This document shows, one piece after another, positions 27,434 through 36,169 of a stretch of 42,300 nucleotides of DNA. Both the position numbers and the translations under genes were made by a program. Every line of letters begins with the position of its first letter. The stretch's first letter is position 1. The notes below the pieces were generated by a model. The model saw nothing but the letters and a program-made list of their open reading frames with translations. It was not told the origin of the DNA and ran no database searches. Source of the DNA: Pseudonocardia sp. KRD291. Lineage in GTDB: Bacteria > Actinomycetota > Actinomycetes > Mycobacteriales > Pseudonocardiaceae. The stretch lies in assembly GCF_019263595.1 (NCBI RefSeq), contig NZ_JADQDD010000016.1, forward strand, positions 1-42,300, in the 5' to 3' direction.

Positions 27434-27967
27434 TCATGCGCCGGCAGCGGCGACCATGGCGGCGACGGTGTCGCTGTCGGTGGGCAGGGCGTCCACGGGC
27501 CACCAGGCCAGGTCCAGCGACTCGTCGCTGATCGTCGCCTGCGCCCCGGCCGGGGCCCGCACCATGTACCGGACGTCGAGGTGGCGGGTCGGGACTCCGA
27601 GCGAGCACGTCACCGGGTGCACGTCGACGTGCAGCGGGTGCTCGGAGATCGTCAGGTCGTGGATCCCGGACTCCTCACGGGCCTCGCGCAGGGCCGCGTC
27701 GCGCAGCGTCGCGTCGCCGGTCTCGCAGTGCCCACCGAGCTGGATCCAGCGCCCGACGCGCGGGTGCAGGGTCAGCAGTGTGTGCTCGCCGGTCGCGTCG
27801 AGCACGAGTGCCGACGCGGTCAGGTGCCCGGGCACGCACGAGCGGTCGCAGCCGTCGTCCGGGCGGGCGGCCAGGAACGCGAGCAGCGCCTCGCGCAGGG
27901 CGAGCTGGGCCTCCCCGGCGGGCTGCCAGGCGGACAGCTCGGCCGCCGCGGTGCCCGGGGCTACCAC
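27434..27967 (-). CDS. NUDIX hydrolase next to fbiB
   Basis: The 177-residue protein holds the box GGHCETGDATLRDAALREAR followed by EESGI. Compared with the usual G-x5-E-x7-REUxEExGU it has Asp for the first Glu and one extra residue before RE, a form I have seen in actinobacterial GGHCExGD proteins. Metal-binding Glu residues are kept. An N-terminal region with PDDGCDRSCVPGHLTASALVLD carries two Cys and a His. GTG at 27967 is the likely start, 19 bp after the fbiB stop codon, so it may be the last gene of the fbiA-fbiB operon. The substrate is unknown. Confidence 0.85.
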   Translation of the reverse strand: MVAPGTAAAELSAWQPAGEAQLALREALLAFLAARPDDGCDRSCVPGHLTASALVLDATGEHTLLTLHPRVGRWIQLGGHCETGDATLRDAALREAREESGIHDLTISEHPLHVDVHPVTCSLGVPTRHLDVRYMVRAPAGAQATISDESLDLAWWPVDALPTDSDTVAAMVAAAGA

Positions 27968-27986
27968 GGCGACGCCACCTCTGCGG

Positions 27987-29363
27987 TCACCACTCCAGCA
28001 GCCCGTCGCCGGGATCCCGCGCCGGACGGGGCACGAGCGGATCCACCGGCGTCCCGACGGCGACGGCGCCGAGCGGCTGCCAGTCGTCGCCGACGCCGAG
28101 CGCCTCCCGGACGAGGTCCGGGGCGAAGATCGTCGACCCGACCCAGCACGACGCCAGGCCCTCCGCGGCGAGCGCGACCAGCAGCGACTGCACGGCCGCT
28201 CCCCCGGCGACGGTGAACATGTCCCGCTCGGCGGCCGAGCGGGCCGCGTCCGGGTAGTTGTGGGTGCCGTCGCCGGTGCGGAACGCGAGCACCAGCTCGG
28301 GGGCCCGGCGCAGGAGGTCACCGCGGGCCAGCCGGCGCTCGATCTCGTCGGCGGGGCGACCGTCGGCGGTCAGGTCCGCCGTCCAGCGTTCGCGCATGGC
28401 GTCCAGCAACACCGCTCGCCGCGCGGGGTCGCGCAGCCAGACGAAGCGGAACGGCGTCGAGTGGTGCGGAGCCGGCGCGGTCAGCGCGACGCCGACGGCG
28501 CGGCGCAGCGCGTCCGGGTCGACCGGGGTCCCGGCGTCGAAGTCGCGGGTGCTGCGGCGCAGCAGCACCGCCTCCCGGCGGCCGCGCCCGATCGCCTCCT
28601 CGGTCCCGAGCCAGAACATGTCCTCGTCGACCGGGCGGACCAGCTCGCGCGCGCCGGAGCCGTCGTCGGCGGGGTTCATGCCGCGCACCACGGCCACCGG
28701 CACGCCGCCGAGCTTGCCCTTGACCAGGTCCGCGGCCGCGGCCAGCTCGTCGGCCAGGGCGATCTCGGTGACGAGCAGGTCGTTGCCCTGGGCGTCGACG
28801 GCACCGCCGTATCGGTGCAGCACCGGCACGCCGGACGAGCCGATCGCCATGTCGGTCTGCCCGATCCGCCAGGTCCGGCCCATGGTGTCGGTGACGACGA
28901 CCGCGACGTCGATCCCGAGCCGGTCGCGCAGCGCCCCGCGCAGGGCCGACGCGCTGGCGTCGGGGTTCTCGGGGAGCAGGGCCAACTCGTCGCGGCGCAC
29001 GTTGGAGCCGTCGATGCCGGCCGCGGCCTGCACGATGCCGAGCTTGCCGGCCACGATCAGCGTCTTGCCCCGCCGGGCCAGGATCCGCTCGGTCTCGGAG
29101 TCGACCAGCTTGCGGCGCAGGACGTCGCGTTCCTCCGGGTCCTCCGGCGCGACGACCAGACGGTCCTCCACCTTGGACACGATCTTGCTGGTGACGACGA
29201 GGACGTCACCGTCGGCGAGCCAGGGCGCCGCCTCGGCCAGGGCGGCGGCCAGGTCGTCGCCGGGGCGGAACTCGGGCAGCCCGGGGACGGGCAGGATCGT
29301 CAACCCGCCGGTGCTGGCGTGATCGGGGATGTCGAGCGGGGCGGGAGCCGGCGGCTCGGTCAC
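27987..29363 (-). CDS. fbiB: Bifunctional F420 gamma-glutamyl ligase/dehydro-F420 reductase FbiB
   Basis: FbiB adds the polyglutamate tail of coenzyme F420 and, with its nitroreductase-like domain, reduces dehydro-F420-0 using FMNH2. The 458-residue protein has the ligase domain at about 1-250 ([35 protein letters not shown]) and the reductase domain at about 255-458 ([31 protein letters not shown]). This fused form is the actinobacterial type. GTG at 29363 overlaps the fbiA stop as GTGA, so the two are translationally coupled. Confidence 0.96.
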   Translation of the reverse strand: MTEPPAPAPLDIPDHASTGGLTILPVPGLPEFRPGDDLAAALAEAAPWLADGDVLVVTSKIVSKVEDRLVVAPEDPEERDVLRRKLVDSETERILARRGKTLIVAGKLGIVQAAAGIDGSNVRRDELALLPENPDASASALRGALRDRLGIDVAVVVTDTMGRTWRIGQTDMAIGSSGVPVLHRYGGAVDAQGNDLLVTEIALADELAAAADLVKGKLGGVPVAVVRGMNPADDGSGARELVRPVDEDMFWLGTEEAIGRGRREAVLLRRSTRDFDAGTPVDPDALRRAVGVALTAPAPHHSTPFRFVWLRDPARRAVLLDAMRERWTADLTADGRPADEIERRLARGDLLRRAPELVLAFRTGDGTHNYPDAARSAAERDMFTVAGGAAVQSLLVALAAEGLASCWVGSTIFAPDLVREALGVGDDWQPLGAVAVGTPVDPLVPRPARDPGDGLLEW

Positions 29364-30364
29364 ACCGATACCCCGGCCAGCTCGAACGCGCGTCGCGCCA
29401 TCTCGGCGGTCGCGTCGGTGTCGGTCATCAGCAGCGGCACCTCGCGGACCTGCGCGCCCGGGACCTCGGCGGTGTCACCGGTGTGCACGAGCCAGCCGTC
29501 GAGCAGGCCGCCCTCGCCGCGCCCGCCGTAGTGCCGCCCGACGCCCTGCGCACTGGTCTCCACACCGAGTGCGGACAGGCACGCGTCGGCCATCCCGCGG
29601 ACCGGACGCCCGCCGACGATCGGCGACAGCCCGACGATCTTCGCGGGCGTCGCGACCAGTGCCTGCGCCACGCCCGGCACGGCGATGATCGTGCCGATCG
29701 ACACGACCGGGTTGGACGGCGCGACGAGCACGACGTCGGCGTCGGTGATGGCGGCGCGGGCATCCGGGAGGATGTTCGCGGCGTCCGCGCCGACCGAGGC
29801 GAACCGGTGCGCGGGCGGGCCGGCCTTGTGCCGGATCCACCACTCCTGGAAGTGGATTGCGACCTGCGGCGGTGCCTCCGGATCCTCGGGCGCCGGGTTG
29901 TCGATCACCACGTGCGTCTCGACCCGGTCGTCGGTGGCCGGCAGCAGCCGCACGCCGGGCTCCCAGCGGTGACACAGGGCCTCGGTGACCTGGGAGAGCG
30001 GGTAGCCGGCGCGCAGCATCCGGGTCCGCACCAGGTGCGTGGCGACGTCGCGGTCGCCGAGCCCGAACCACTGCGGGTCGGCGCCGTAGGCGGCGAGCTC
30101 CTCGCTCACCGACCACGTCTCGCCCGACCGGCCCCAGCCCTTCTCGGTGTCGATGCCGCCGCCGAGGGTGTACATGCAGGTGTCGAGGTCGGGGCAGACC
30201 CGGAGGCCGTGCAGCCAGATGTCGTCGCCGACGTTGACCACGGCGTCGACCGAGTGCGGGTGGTCCGCGGGCCCGGCACCCACAGGGGGCAGGCCGAGCG
30301 CGGACTTGACGCCCATCAGGAAGCGGGCCCCGCCGACCCCGCCGACCAGTACGGTGACCTTCAC
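29360..30364 (-). CDS. fbiA: 2-phospho-L-lactate/phosphoenolpyruvyl transferase FbiA (CofD)
   Basis: FbiA joins the activated phospho-carboxylate from the guanylyl donor to the deazaflavin Fo, making (dehydro-)F420-0. The 334-residue protein starts [18 protein letters not shown], the CofD nucleotide loop, with [19 protein letters not shown] and [13 protein letters not shown] further on, all typical. GTG at 30364 is chosen because TAGGGT lies 7 bases upstream, pointing to a leaderless mRNA; a GTG at 30373 is in frame but would sit inside the -10 region. The operon is fbiA-fbiB, possibly with the NUDIX gene. Confidence 0.96.
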   Translation of the reverse strand: MKVTVLVGGVGGARFLMGVKSALGLPPVGAGPADHPHSVDAVVNVGDDIWLHGLRVCPDLDTCMYTLGGGIDTEKGWGRSGETWSVSEELAAYGADPQWFGLGDRDVATHLVRTRMLRAGYPLSQVTEALCHRWEPGVRLLPATDDRVETHVVIDNPAPEDPEAPPQVAIHFQEWWIRHKAGPPAHRFASVGADAANILPDARAAITDADVVLVAPSNPVVSIGTIIAVPGVAQALVATPAKIVGLSPIVGGRPVRGMADACLSALGVETSAQGVGRHYGGRGEGGLLDGWLVHTGDTAEVPGAQVREVPLLMTDTDATAEMARRAFELAGVSV

Positions 30365-30371
30365 CCGCAGC

Positions 30372-30377
30372 ACCCTA
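30372..30377 (-). promoter_or_regulatory. -10 box of a leaderless fbiA transcript
   Basis: TAGGGT ends 7 bases before the GTG at 30364, so the expected transcription start is the first base of the coding region. Confidence 0.55.
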
Positions 30378-30419
30378 CGTCGATCCCCCGCAGGCCATCG
30401 TGCAGGGCATCGGTGCAGG

Positions 30420-31373
30420 TCACATGTCGCGGTAGTCGCGCGGGGACAAGCGCGGCCCGAACCGCGGGCGCCGGAATCCGGACGCCTCGATGTAGCGCAC
30501 GGCGCGCTGGCGCTGCCCGGCGTAGGGGGCGAGGACCTCCAGCATCCCGACGTCGTCGAGGTCGTGCCCGAGAAGGGCGTGCCCGACCGTGTTCGGGACG
30601 TGGAAGTCGCCGAAGCTGACGGCGTCCGGGTCGCCCCAGGCACGCTGCGCGACCTCGGCCGCGGTCCAGACCCCGATGCCCGGGACCCGGCGCAGCAGCT
30701 GCCGTCCCTCCTCGCCGCGCAGCTCCGCGGCCCGTTCCAGGCGGTGCGCGACGACGGCGCAGTGCAGGATCGCGCGCCGCCGCGCGTGGTCGACGCCGGC
30801 GCGGTGCCACTCCCACTCCGGCACCGCCCGGATCCGGGCGGGGGTCGGCGGGACCCGCATCCCCGCCGGGACGACACCCTCGGGGCCGGGGGCCGGGGCA
30901 CCGAAGCGCCGGCACAGCTCCCGGAACGAGCGGTGCGCCTCGGTGCCGGTGACCTTCTGCTCCAGGATCGCGGGCAGCAGGGTGTCCCAGACCCGCCGCG
31001 TCGAGCCCAGCCGCAGGCCGGGCATCCGCCGCCGGGCGTCGGCGACCAGCGGGTGGTGCGCGGTGAACGCCGACGGGTCGTCGTCGGCGCCGAGCAGCGA
31101 CGGCAGGCCGTCGATCTCCCGGGCCGCGCCGGGGCCCCACCCGGTGGCCCGCACGGTGCCGTCGGCGCGGCGGCGGATCGCCAGCGTCGCCGGACCCTCG
31201 GGCGTGGTGCAGACCCGCCAGATCGCGGCGCCGTCGGCGACCGTGCGCCAGGTCGGGTCGCCGCGACCGCGACGCAGCGGGGACAGCACCCCGTACAGGT
31301 CGAGGGTGAACGGCGGGAGCCACTCGCGCTCGACCGGGCCGGGCGAGGGCGGCCCGTGGGCGACCGCGGCCAC
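30420..31373 (-). CDS. AlkA-like DNA glycosylase (HhH-GPD)
   Basis: Helix-hairpin-helix GPD enzymes remove alkylated bases such as 3-methyladenine in base excision repair. The 317-residue protein shows PAILEQKVTG, the hairpin LLRRVPGIGVWTAAEVAQRA, and the probable catalytic Asp in VSFGDFHVPN. No C-terminal iron-sulfur cysteines are present. It uses the GTG at 31373, which shares one base with the manC stop (TAGTG), so it is probably co-transcribed with manC although unrelated in function. The exact base specificity is unknown. Confidence 0.9.
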   Translation of the reverse strand: MAAVAHGPPSPGPVEREWLPPFTLDLYGVLSPLRRGRGDPTWRTVADGAAIWRVCTTPEGPATLAIRRRADGTVRATGWGPGAAREIDGLPSLLGADDDPSAFTAHHPLVADARRRMPGLRLGSTRRVWDTLLPAILEQKVTGTEAHRSFRELCRRFGAPAPGPEGVVPAGMRVPPTPARIRAVPEWEWHRAGVDHARRRAILHCAVVAHRLERAAELRGEEGRQLLRRVPGIGVWTAAEVAQRAWGDPDAVSFGDFHVPNTVGHALLGHDLDDVGMLEVLAPYAGQRQRAVRYIEASGFRRPRFGPRLSPRDYRDM

Positions 31374-32443
31374 TAGACGTCCGGCGAGAACCGCACGCCG
31401 TGCGGGGGCAGCGCCACGTCCGGCCAGATCCGCATGCCGTGCCGCAGCTCGCAGTGCGCGCCGACCACCGCGCGGTCCCCGACGACGGCGTCGCGCACGT
31501 GTGCGCCCTCCTCGACCACCGCACCCGCACCGATCACCGAGTCCTCCACGACCGCGCCGTCGGCCACGACCGCGCCGTCGAACAGCATCGAGCCCTCGAT
31601 CTTGGCCCCGGAGCCGACCTTCGCACCGGCCCCGACCGTCGAGCCGCCGAACACGAACGCGTCGTGCGCCACCTCGGCCCCGTCGAGCTGCAGGTACTCA
31701 CCCGAGGGCCCGGGCAGCGCCGCGGACGGGGCCACCCCGCGGACCAGGTCCGCCGACCCGTGCACCAGATCGGCCGGGGTGCCCATGTCGCGCCAGTAGG
31801 CGACGTCGACGTGGCCCTGCACCCGGGCCCCGGCCTCGAGCAGGCCGGGGAACGTCTCCCGTTCCACCGACACCGGACGACCGGCCGGGATGGTGTCGAG
31901 CACCGAGCGGCGGAACACGTAGCAACCGGCGTTGATCTGGTCCGTGGGAGGATCCTCGGTCTTCTCCAGGAACTCCGTCACCCGGCCGTCGCGGTCGGTC
32001 GGGACACAGCCGAACGCGCGCGGGTTCTGCACCCGCACCAGGTGCAGCGTCACGTCCGCCTCGGCCGCGCGGTGGGTGTCGGCGACCGCGCGCAGGTCGG
32101 TGCCCGCCAGCACGTCACCGTTGAAGATCATCACGTGTTCGGTGGTCAGGTGCTCGGCGACGTTGCGGATGCCGCCGCCGGTGCCCAGTGGCTCGTCCTC
32201 GACCACGTAGGTCAGCTCCAGGCCGAGCGCGGAGCCGTCCCCGAAGTGCTTCTCGAACGTCTCGGCCAGGTAGGAGGTGCCCAGCACCGCACGGCGGATG
32301 CCGGCCTCCCGGATCCGGGACAGCAGATGGGCCAGGAACGGCACCCCGGCGGTGGGCAGCATCGGCTTCGGCGCGGACAGCGTCAGCGGCCGTAGCCGCG
32401 TTCCCTTGCCCCCGACCAGCACGACCGCTTCGACGTCCTGCAC
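31373..32443 (-). CDS. manC: Mannose-1-phosphate guanylyltransferase-type NDP-sugar pyrophosphorylase
   Basis: The enzyme makes GDP-mannose from mannose 1-phosphate and GTP, feeding lipoarabinomannan-type glycans; it matches the Rv3264c position. The 356-residue protein has the N-terminal nucleotidyltransferase start VEAVVLVGGKGTRLRPLT with KPMLPTAGVPFL, FNGDVL metal motif, and a C-terminal left-handed hexapeptide repeat domain (VGAGAKVGSGAKIEG, about 260-356). GTG at 32443 follows GGGAGGGG. A GACAAT hexamer at 32499-32504 may be its -10. GTP rather than another NTP is inferred from context. Confidence 0.9.
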   Translation of the reverse strand: MQDVEAVVLVGGKGTRLRPLTLSAPKPMLPTAGVPFLAHLLSRIREAGIRRAVLGTSYLAETFEKHFGDGSALGLELTYVVEDEPLGTGGGIRNVAEHLTTEHVMIFNGDVLAGTDLRAVADTHRAAEADVTLHLVRVQNPRAFGCVPTDRDGRVTEFLEKTEDPPTDQINAGCYVFRRSVLDTIPAGRPVSVERETFPGLLEAGARVQGHVDVAYWRDMGTPADLVHGSADLVRGVAPSAALPGPSGEYLQLDGAEVAHDAFVFGGSTVGAGAKVGSGAKIEGSMLFDGAVVADGAVVEDSVIGAGAVVEEGAHVRDAVVGDRAVVGAHCELRHGMRIWPDVALPPHGVRFSPDV

Positions 32444-32525
32444 GCGGTTCCCCTCCCGGCGGCCCGGCTGCTCCAGGCCGTGACGTGTTCGTGCCCAGAT
32501 TGTCCTACCCGCCCGGACGGGTGTG

Positions 32526-33419
32526 TCAGGCGGCCGAGCGTGTGGCCAGCCGGGACCGCACCTCGAGGCCCGCGCGCAGTGCCGCCCGCAGCGGGGCCCA
32601 CCGCGGGCCGGGGTGCCGGTCGGCCAGGTAGCGGTAGGCGCTGCGGTGGTGCTCGGCCAGCATCCGCGCCGACACCTCCGGCTTGCCGGTGGAGACCCCG
32701 CCCAGGTGCACGACCTCGGCCGAGGGCACGTAGACGTTGTGCCAGCCGGCCGTGGCGATCCGTTCGCCCAGATCGACGTCCTCGAAGTACATGAAGTAGC
32801 GCGGGTCGAACCCGTCGACCGAGTCGAACGCGGCGCGGCGCAGCAGCAGGCAGGACCCGGACAGCCAGCCGGCGGTGCGCTCGGTCGGCTCGTCGTCGGC
32901 CCGGCGGTAGGCGCGGGTGAACGGGTTGCCCGGCCACACCGCGCCGATCACCGCGTGTCCGGCCCCGGCACCGAGCGAGGGCAGCGCGCGGGCCGACGGG
33001 TAGACCTCACCGGAGGGCTCGCGGATCAGCGGGCCCAGTGCACCGGCCCGCGGGTGCCGCGCGGCGGCGGCGAGCAGGGCGTCGATCGAGCCGGGGCCCC
33101 ACTCCAGGTCCGGGTTGGCCACGACGACCCAGCCGACCTCCGGGCCGAGCTCGGCCACGCCCCGGTTGGCCCCGGCGCCGTAGCCGACGTTCTCCCCGAT
33201 CCGCAGCAGCGTCACGTTCTCCCGGGACTCCGCGGCGCGTTCCGGGGCGCCGTCGACGGAACCGTTGTCGGCCAGCACGACCCGTACCGGACGGCCGGTC
33301 GCGGCGGGCAGCGAGTCCAGGAACGCGTCCAGGGTCCTGCCCGGGGAGTAGGTGACGGTGACGACGGCGAGCTCGTCGCCGTAGGTCCGCACCGGGCCGT
33401 CGACGGCTGAGGGGTTCAC
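32526..33419 (-). CDS. wbbL: Family 2 glycosyltransferase, probable rhamnosyltransferase WbbL
   Basis: WbbL adds L-rhamnose to the decaprenyl-PP-GlcNAc primer, making the linker that joins arabinogalactan to peptidoglycan. The 297-residue GT2 protein has VVTVTYSPGRTLDAFL, ADNGSVDGA, ENVGYGAGANRG, the metal site NPDLEW, and the acceptor segment FMYFEDVDLGERI (with the ED catalytic pair). The gene order manC-wbbL beside the LCP gene matches Rv3264c-Rv3267, supporting the assignment; a generic rhamnosyltransferase is the alternative. GTG at 33419 has TAGGGT 8 bases upstream. Confidence 0.88.
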   Translation of the reverse strand: MNPSAVDGPVRTYGDELAVVTVTYSPGRTLDAFLDSLPAATGRPVRVVLADNGSVDGAPERAAESRENVTLLRIGENVGYGAGANRGVAELGPEVGWVVVANPDLEWGPGSIDALLAAAARHPRAGALGPLIREPSGEVYPSARALPSLGAGAGHAVIGAVWPGNPFTRAYRRADDEPTERTAGWLSGSCLLLRRAAFDSVDGFDPRYFMYFEDVDLGERIATAGWHNVYVPSAEVVHLGGVSTGKPEVSARMLAEHHRSAYRYLADRHPGPRWAPLRAALRAGLEVRSRLATRSAA

Positions 33420-33730
33420 GTCCGGGGACCCTAGCGACGCCGGCCGTGCGGCCCCCCGCGGCCGTGGCCGATCACCTTCGTGAAGATCACACACGGTGAC
33501 ACCGATCCGTGTCGGGTTCTTCGAACGTCCGGCCGCGCACCGGCCGTGACCAGGGCAGATCCGGCCGGCGGGCCCGGCGCCGATGATCACTCTCAAGTCC
33601 CGGGCCACTCCCGCGACCGGGCGAGTGGCCCCGACACGCGGACCGGACGGCCCACGGGGCACGCACCGATGCTGCACCCTGAGGACGCGACCGGCCGGAC
33701 CACGACGCAGCAGAGGGGGCGGATGCCGCC
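33420..33730. promoter_or_regulatory. Divergent wbbL-LCP control region (311 bp)
   Basis: No gene is seen here. TAGGGT at 33428-33433 (minus) fits a leaderless wbbL promoter. GATCAC occurs as a direct repeat at 33470-33475 and 33485-33490. Overlapping inverted repeats ACACGG/CCGTGT (33491-33512) and GACAC/GTGTC (33498-33513) follow. GAGGGGGCGG lies before the LCP GTG as its ribosome site. Regulators may bind the repeats; I cannot name one. Confidence 0.4.
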
Positions 33731-35374
33731 GTGACCGACATCCGCGACCCGTGGTTGCGCTCCACCGATCGCTGGACCGACCGCTCACCGGCTCCGCCCC
33801 GGGCCGCGCCGACCGCACCGTCGCGCTCGGCCTCCACCGGGCCCGCCGCCGCGCGGGCCGCCGCCCGCCGCGAGGCGCGCGGCCGCACCCCGGTGCCGCC
33901 GCGGACCGGCACCGGGCGGGGCTGGGACCGCTGGTCGCAGCGGCTGCGGGTGGCCGTCGCCGTGCTCTCCGCCGTCGTCGTCGCCGTGACCGGTGCCGTG
34001 TGGTCGCTCTACCACGACGTGACCAGCGGGATCACCACCACGAACGTGATCACCGGGGGCTCCTCCGGCGGGGACCAGAACATCCTGCTCGTCGGGGTGG
34101 ACAGCCGGACCGACGCCCAGGGCAACCCGCTGCCCCCGGAGGTCCTGGCCCAGCTGCGCAGCGGCGCCGACTCCGGGGTGCTGAACTCGGACACGATCAT
34201 CCTGGTGCACGTGCCCGCCGACGGCGGCAGCGCGACCGCGTTCTCGATCCCGCGCGACAGTTACGTGAACATCCCCGGCTACCGCCAGGACAAGATCAAC
34301 GCCGCGTACCCGGCGACGAAGGCCGAGGCCGCGTCGAAGCTCGTCGCCGACGGGGTGAAGGACCCGAAGCAGATCGACCAGCAGTCGTCGGCGACCGGGC
34401 GCAGCGCCCTGATCCGGACCGTCCAGGACCTCACCGGGCTCAGCGTCGACCACTACGCCGAGGTCAACCTGCTCGGCTTCTACAACCTGACCAACGCGAT
34501 CGGCGGCGTCGACGTCTGCCTCAAGGCCCCGGCGAACGACCCGCTCTCCGGCGCCGACTTCGCCGCGGGTCCGCAGACGATCGCCGGCGCCGACGCGCTG
34601 GCGTTCGTCCGCCAGCGCCACGGGCTGGCAGGCGGCGACCTGTCGCGGATCAAGCGCCAGCAGGTGTTCATGGCCGCGGTCGCGAACAAGATCCTCTCCG
34701 GCGGCACGCTCACCGACTCGGACAAGCTCTCCGCGCTGGTCGGCGTCGTGCAGCAGTCGGTCGTGATCGACTCCGGGTGGGACGTGCTCTCGTTCGCCCG
34801 GCAGGCCTCGGACATCGCGGCCGGCAAGATGGACTTCCTGACCATCCCCACCGGCGGTACCGAGGACAACGCCCGCGGCGACGTCCTCGCGATCGACGAG
34901 AACGAGGTCCGCGACTTCGTCGCCCGCCAGACCGAGCCGGAGCCCGAACCCGAGCCCGCGGACGCCCCGGCACCGGCCCCGGTGACCGCCGACGTCGGCA
35001 ACGGGTCCGGGACGACCGGCCTGGCCGCGCAGGTCGCGGGCACGCTGAGCCAGAACGGGATCACCCCGGGCACGGTCGGCAACGCCCCGGACCGGGTCAC
35101 CTCGGTGGTGCGCTACGCCGGGGCCGACGGCGACGCGGCCGCCCGCCAGGTGGCCGGCGCGCTCGGCGGGATCGGTGTGGAGCAGTCCGACGGGGTCGCG
35201 CCCGGCCGGGTGCAGGTGCTGATCGGCACCGACTTCGACGACGGGGGCGCCGGTGCCACCGCTGCCTCGTCGTCCGGGCCGTCCGGGTCGGCCGGAGCGT
35301 CCGCGGCGTCGGCGCCCGCCGCCGCACCGGTCGCCCCGCCGATCACCGCGGGCGGGGTGCCCTGCATCGACTGA
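33731..35374 (+). CDS. LytR-CpsA-Psr (LCP) family cell-wall ligase
   Basis: LCP enzymes transfer lipid-linked polymers, here probably arabinogalactan, onto peptidoglycan. The 547-residue protein has a disordered Pro/Arg-rich cytoplasmic N-terminus, one transmembrane helix at about 72-93, an LCP domain from LLVGVDSRTD (about 119) through IPRDSYVNIPGY, DKINAAY and FVRQRHGLAGGDLSR (to about 340), and a LytR_C domain after a Glu-Pro repeat hinge (EPEPEPEPADAPAPAP). The C-terminal tail is Ala/Pro rich. GTG at 33731 follows the GAGGGGGCGG ribosome site. The position next to wbbL matches Rv3267, a known arabinogalactan ligase. Confidence 0.95.
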   Translation: MTDIRDPWLRSTDRWTDRSPAPPRAAPTAPSRSASTGPAAARAAARREARGRTPVPPRTGTGRGWDRWSQRLRVAVAVLSAVVVAVTGAVWSLYHDVTSGITTTNVITGGSSGGDQNILLVGVDSRTDAQGNPLPPEVLAQLRSGADSGVLNSDTIILVHVPADGGSATAFSIPRDSYVNIPGYRQDKINAAYPATKAEAASKLVADGVKDPKQIDQQSSATGRSALIRTVQDLTGLSVDHYAEVNLLGFYNLTNAIGGVDVCLKAPANDPLSGADFAAGPQTIAGADALAFVRQRHGLAGGDLSRIKRQQVFMAAVANKILSGGTLTDSDKLSALVGVVQQSVVIDSGWDVLSFARQASDIAAGKMDFLTIPTGGTEDNARGDVLAIDENEVRDFVARQTEPEPEPEPADAPAPAPVTADVGNGSGTTGLAAQVAGTLSQNGITPGTVGNAPDRVTSVVRYAGADGDAAARQVAGALGGIGVEQSDGVAPGRVQVLIGTDFDDGGAGATAASSSGPSGSAGASAASAPAAAPVAPPITAGGVPCID

Positions 35375-35391
35375 GCGGGGTCACGGGCACG

Positions 35392-35397
35392 TAGCCT
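35392..35397 (+). promoter_or_regulatory. -10 box of a leaderless TIGR03089 transcript
   Basis: TAGCCT ends 7 bases before the GTG at 35405. Confidence 0.5.
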
Positions 35398-35404
35398 GCG
35401 GCGC

Positions 35405-36127
35405 GTGTCCCTGACCGACGCCCTGCTGGCCCCCGCGCTCGGCGCGAACGCCGCCAAGCCGCTGCTCACCCACTACGACGACGCGACCGGCGAGCGGATG
35501 GAGCTCTCCGGCACCACGACGGCGAACTGGGCGGCCAAGGCCGCCAACCTGCTGCGCGACGAGTGCGACGTCGAGCCCGGCACCCGGGTCGCGGTGCTGC
35601 TGCCCGCGCACTGGCAGACCGCCAGCGTGCTGCTCGCGCTGTGGTCCTGCGGCGCCGAGCTGGTCACCGACCCGGCCACCGCACAGTGGGTGCTCACCGA
35701 CGCCGAGCACCTCGACACCGCGATGGGCGCCGGGGCCGAGGGCGGGGTGGTGGCGCTGTCGCTGGACGCGTTCGGCAAGGCTCTGTCCGGCCTGCCTTCG
35801 GGCGTCATCGACTTCGCGACCGAGGTGCGCCTGCACGGCGACGAGTTCGTGCCGTGGGAGCCGGTGCCCACCGACGCCCTCGTGTGGGACGGCGCGACCG
35901 GCGACGACGTGCTGACCGCCGCCCGGGAGGCCGCAGGCGTGCTCGACATCGGCGCGGGCGACCGGGTGCTCTCGACGCGGGAGTGGAACACCCCGGAGGG
36001 CCTGCGCGAGGGGCTGCTCGCCGTGCTCGTGGCCGGGGCGTCGCTGGTGCAGTGCCGCCACCCCGACCCTGCACGCCTGGACCACCGGGCCGAGACCGAA
36101 CGTTGCACACTCCGCCTGTCGGCCTGA
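35405..36127 (+). CDS. TIGR03089 family protein, partial AMP-binding-like fold
   Basis: The 240-residue protein belongs to a small actinobacterial family (Rv3268 position) that resembles the N-terminal subdomain of AMP-dependent synthetases: ERMELSGTTTANWAAKAANLL, VAVLLPAHWQTASVLLALWSCGAELV. It lacks the YTSGTTG loop and the C-terminal domain, so it is not an adenylating enzyme. Function is unknown. It is full length for the family, not a fragment. GTG at 35405 has TAGCCT at 7 bases. The LCP gene ends 30 bp before it and ilvA starts 42 bp after it. Confidence 0.88.
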   Translation: MSLTDALLAPALGANAAKPLLTHYDDATGERMELSGTTTANWAAKAANLLRDECDVEPGTRVAVLLPAHWQTASVLLALWSCGAELVTDPATAQWVLTDAEHLDTAMGAGAEGGVVALSLDAFGKALSGLPSGVIDFATEVRLHGDEFVPWEPVPTDALVWDGATGDDVLTAAREAAGVLDIGAGDRVLSTREWNTPEGLREGLLAVLVAGASLVQCRHPDPARLDHRAETERCTLRLSA

Positions 36128-36169
36128 CGCCCCTGGTCGTGGCCATCGCGAGGCCGCGTGGCACCGTAA

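Noticed and set aside
33509-33530. GTTC-TTC-GAAC as a LexA/SOS box
   Set aside because: Actinobacterial LexA boxes are GAAC-N4-GTTC in orientation and spacing; this one is inverted with a 3-base centre.
35405-36127. TIGR03089 gene as a truncated acyl-CoA synthetase
   Set aside because: Its 240-residue length is normal for this actinobacterial family and it has its own promoter and conserved place after the LCP gene.
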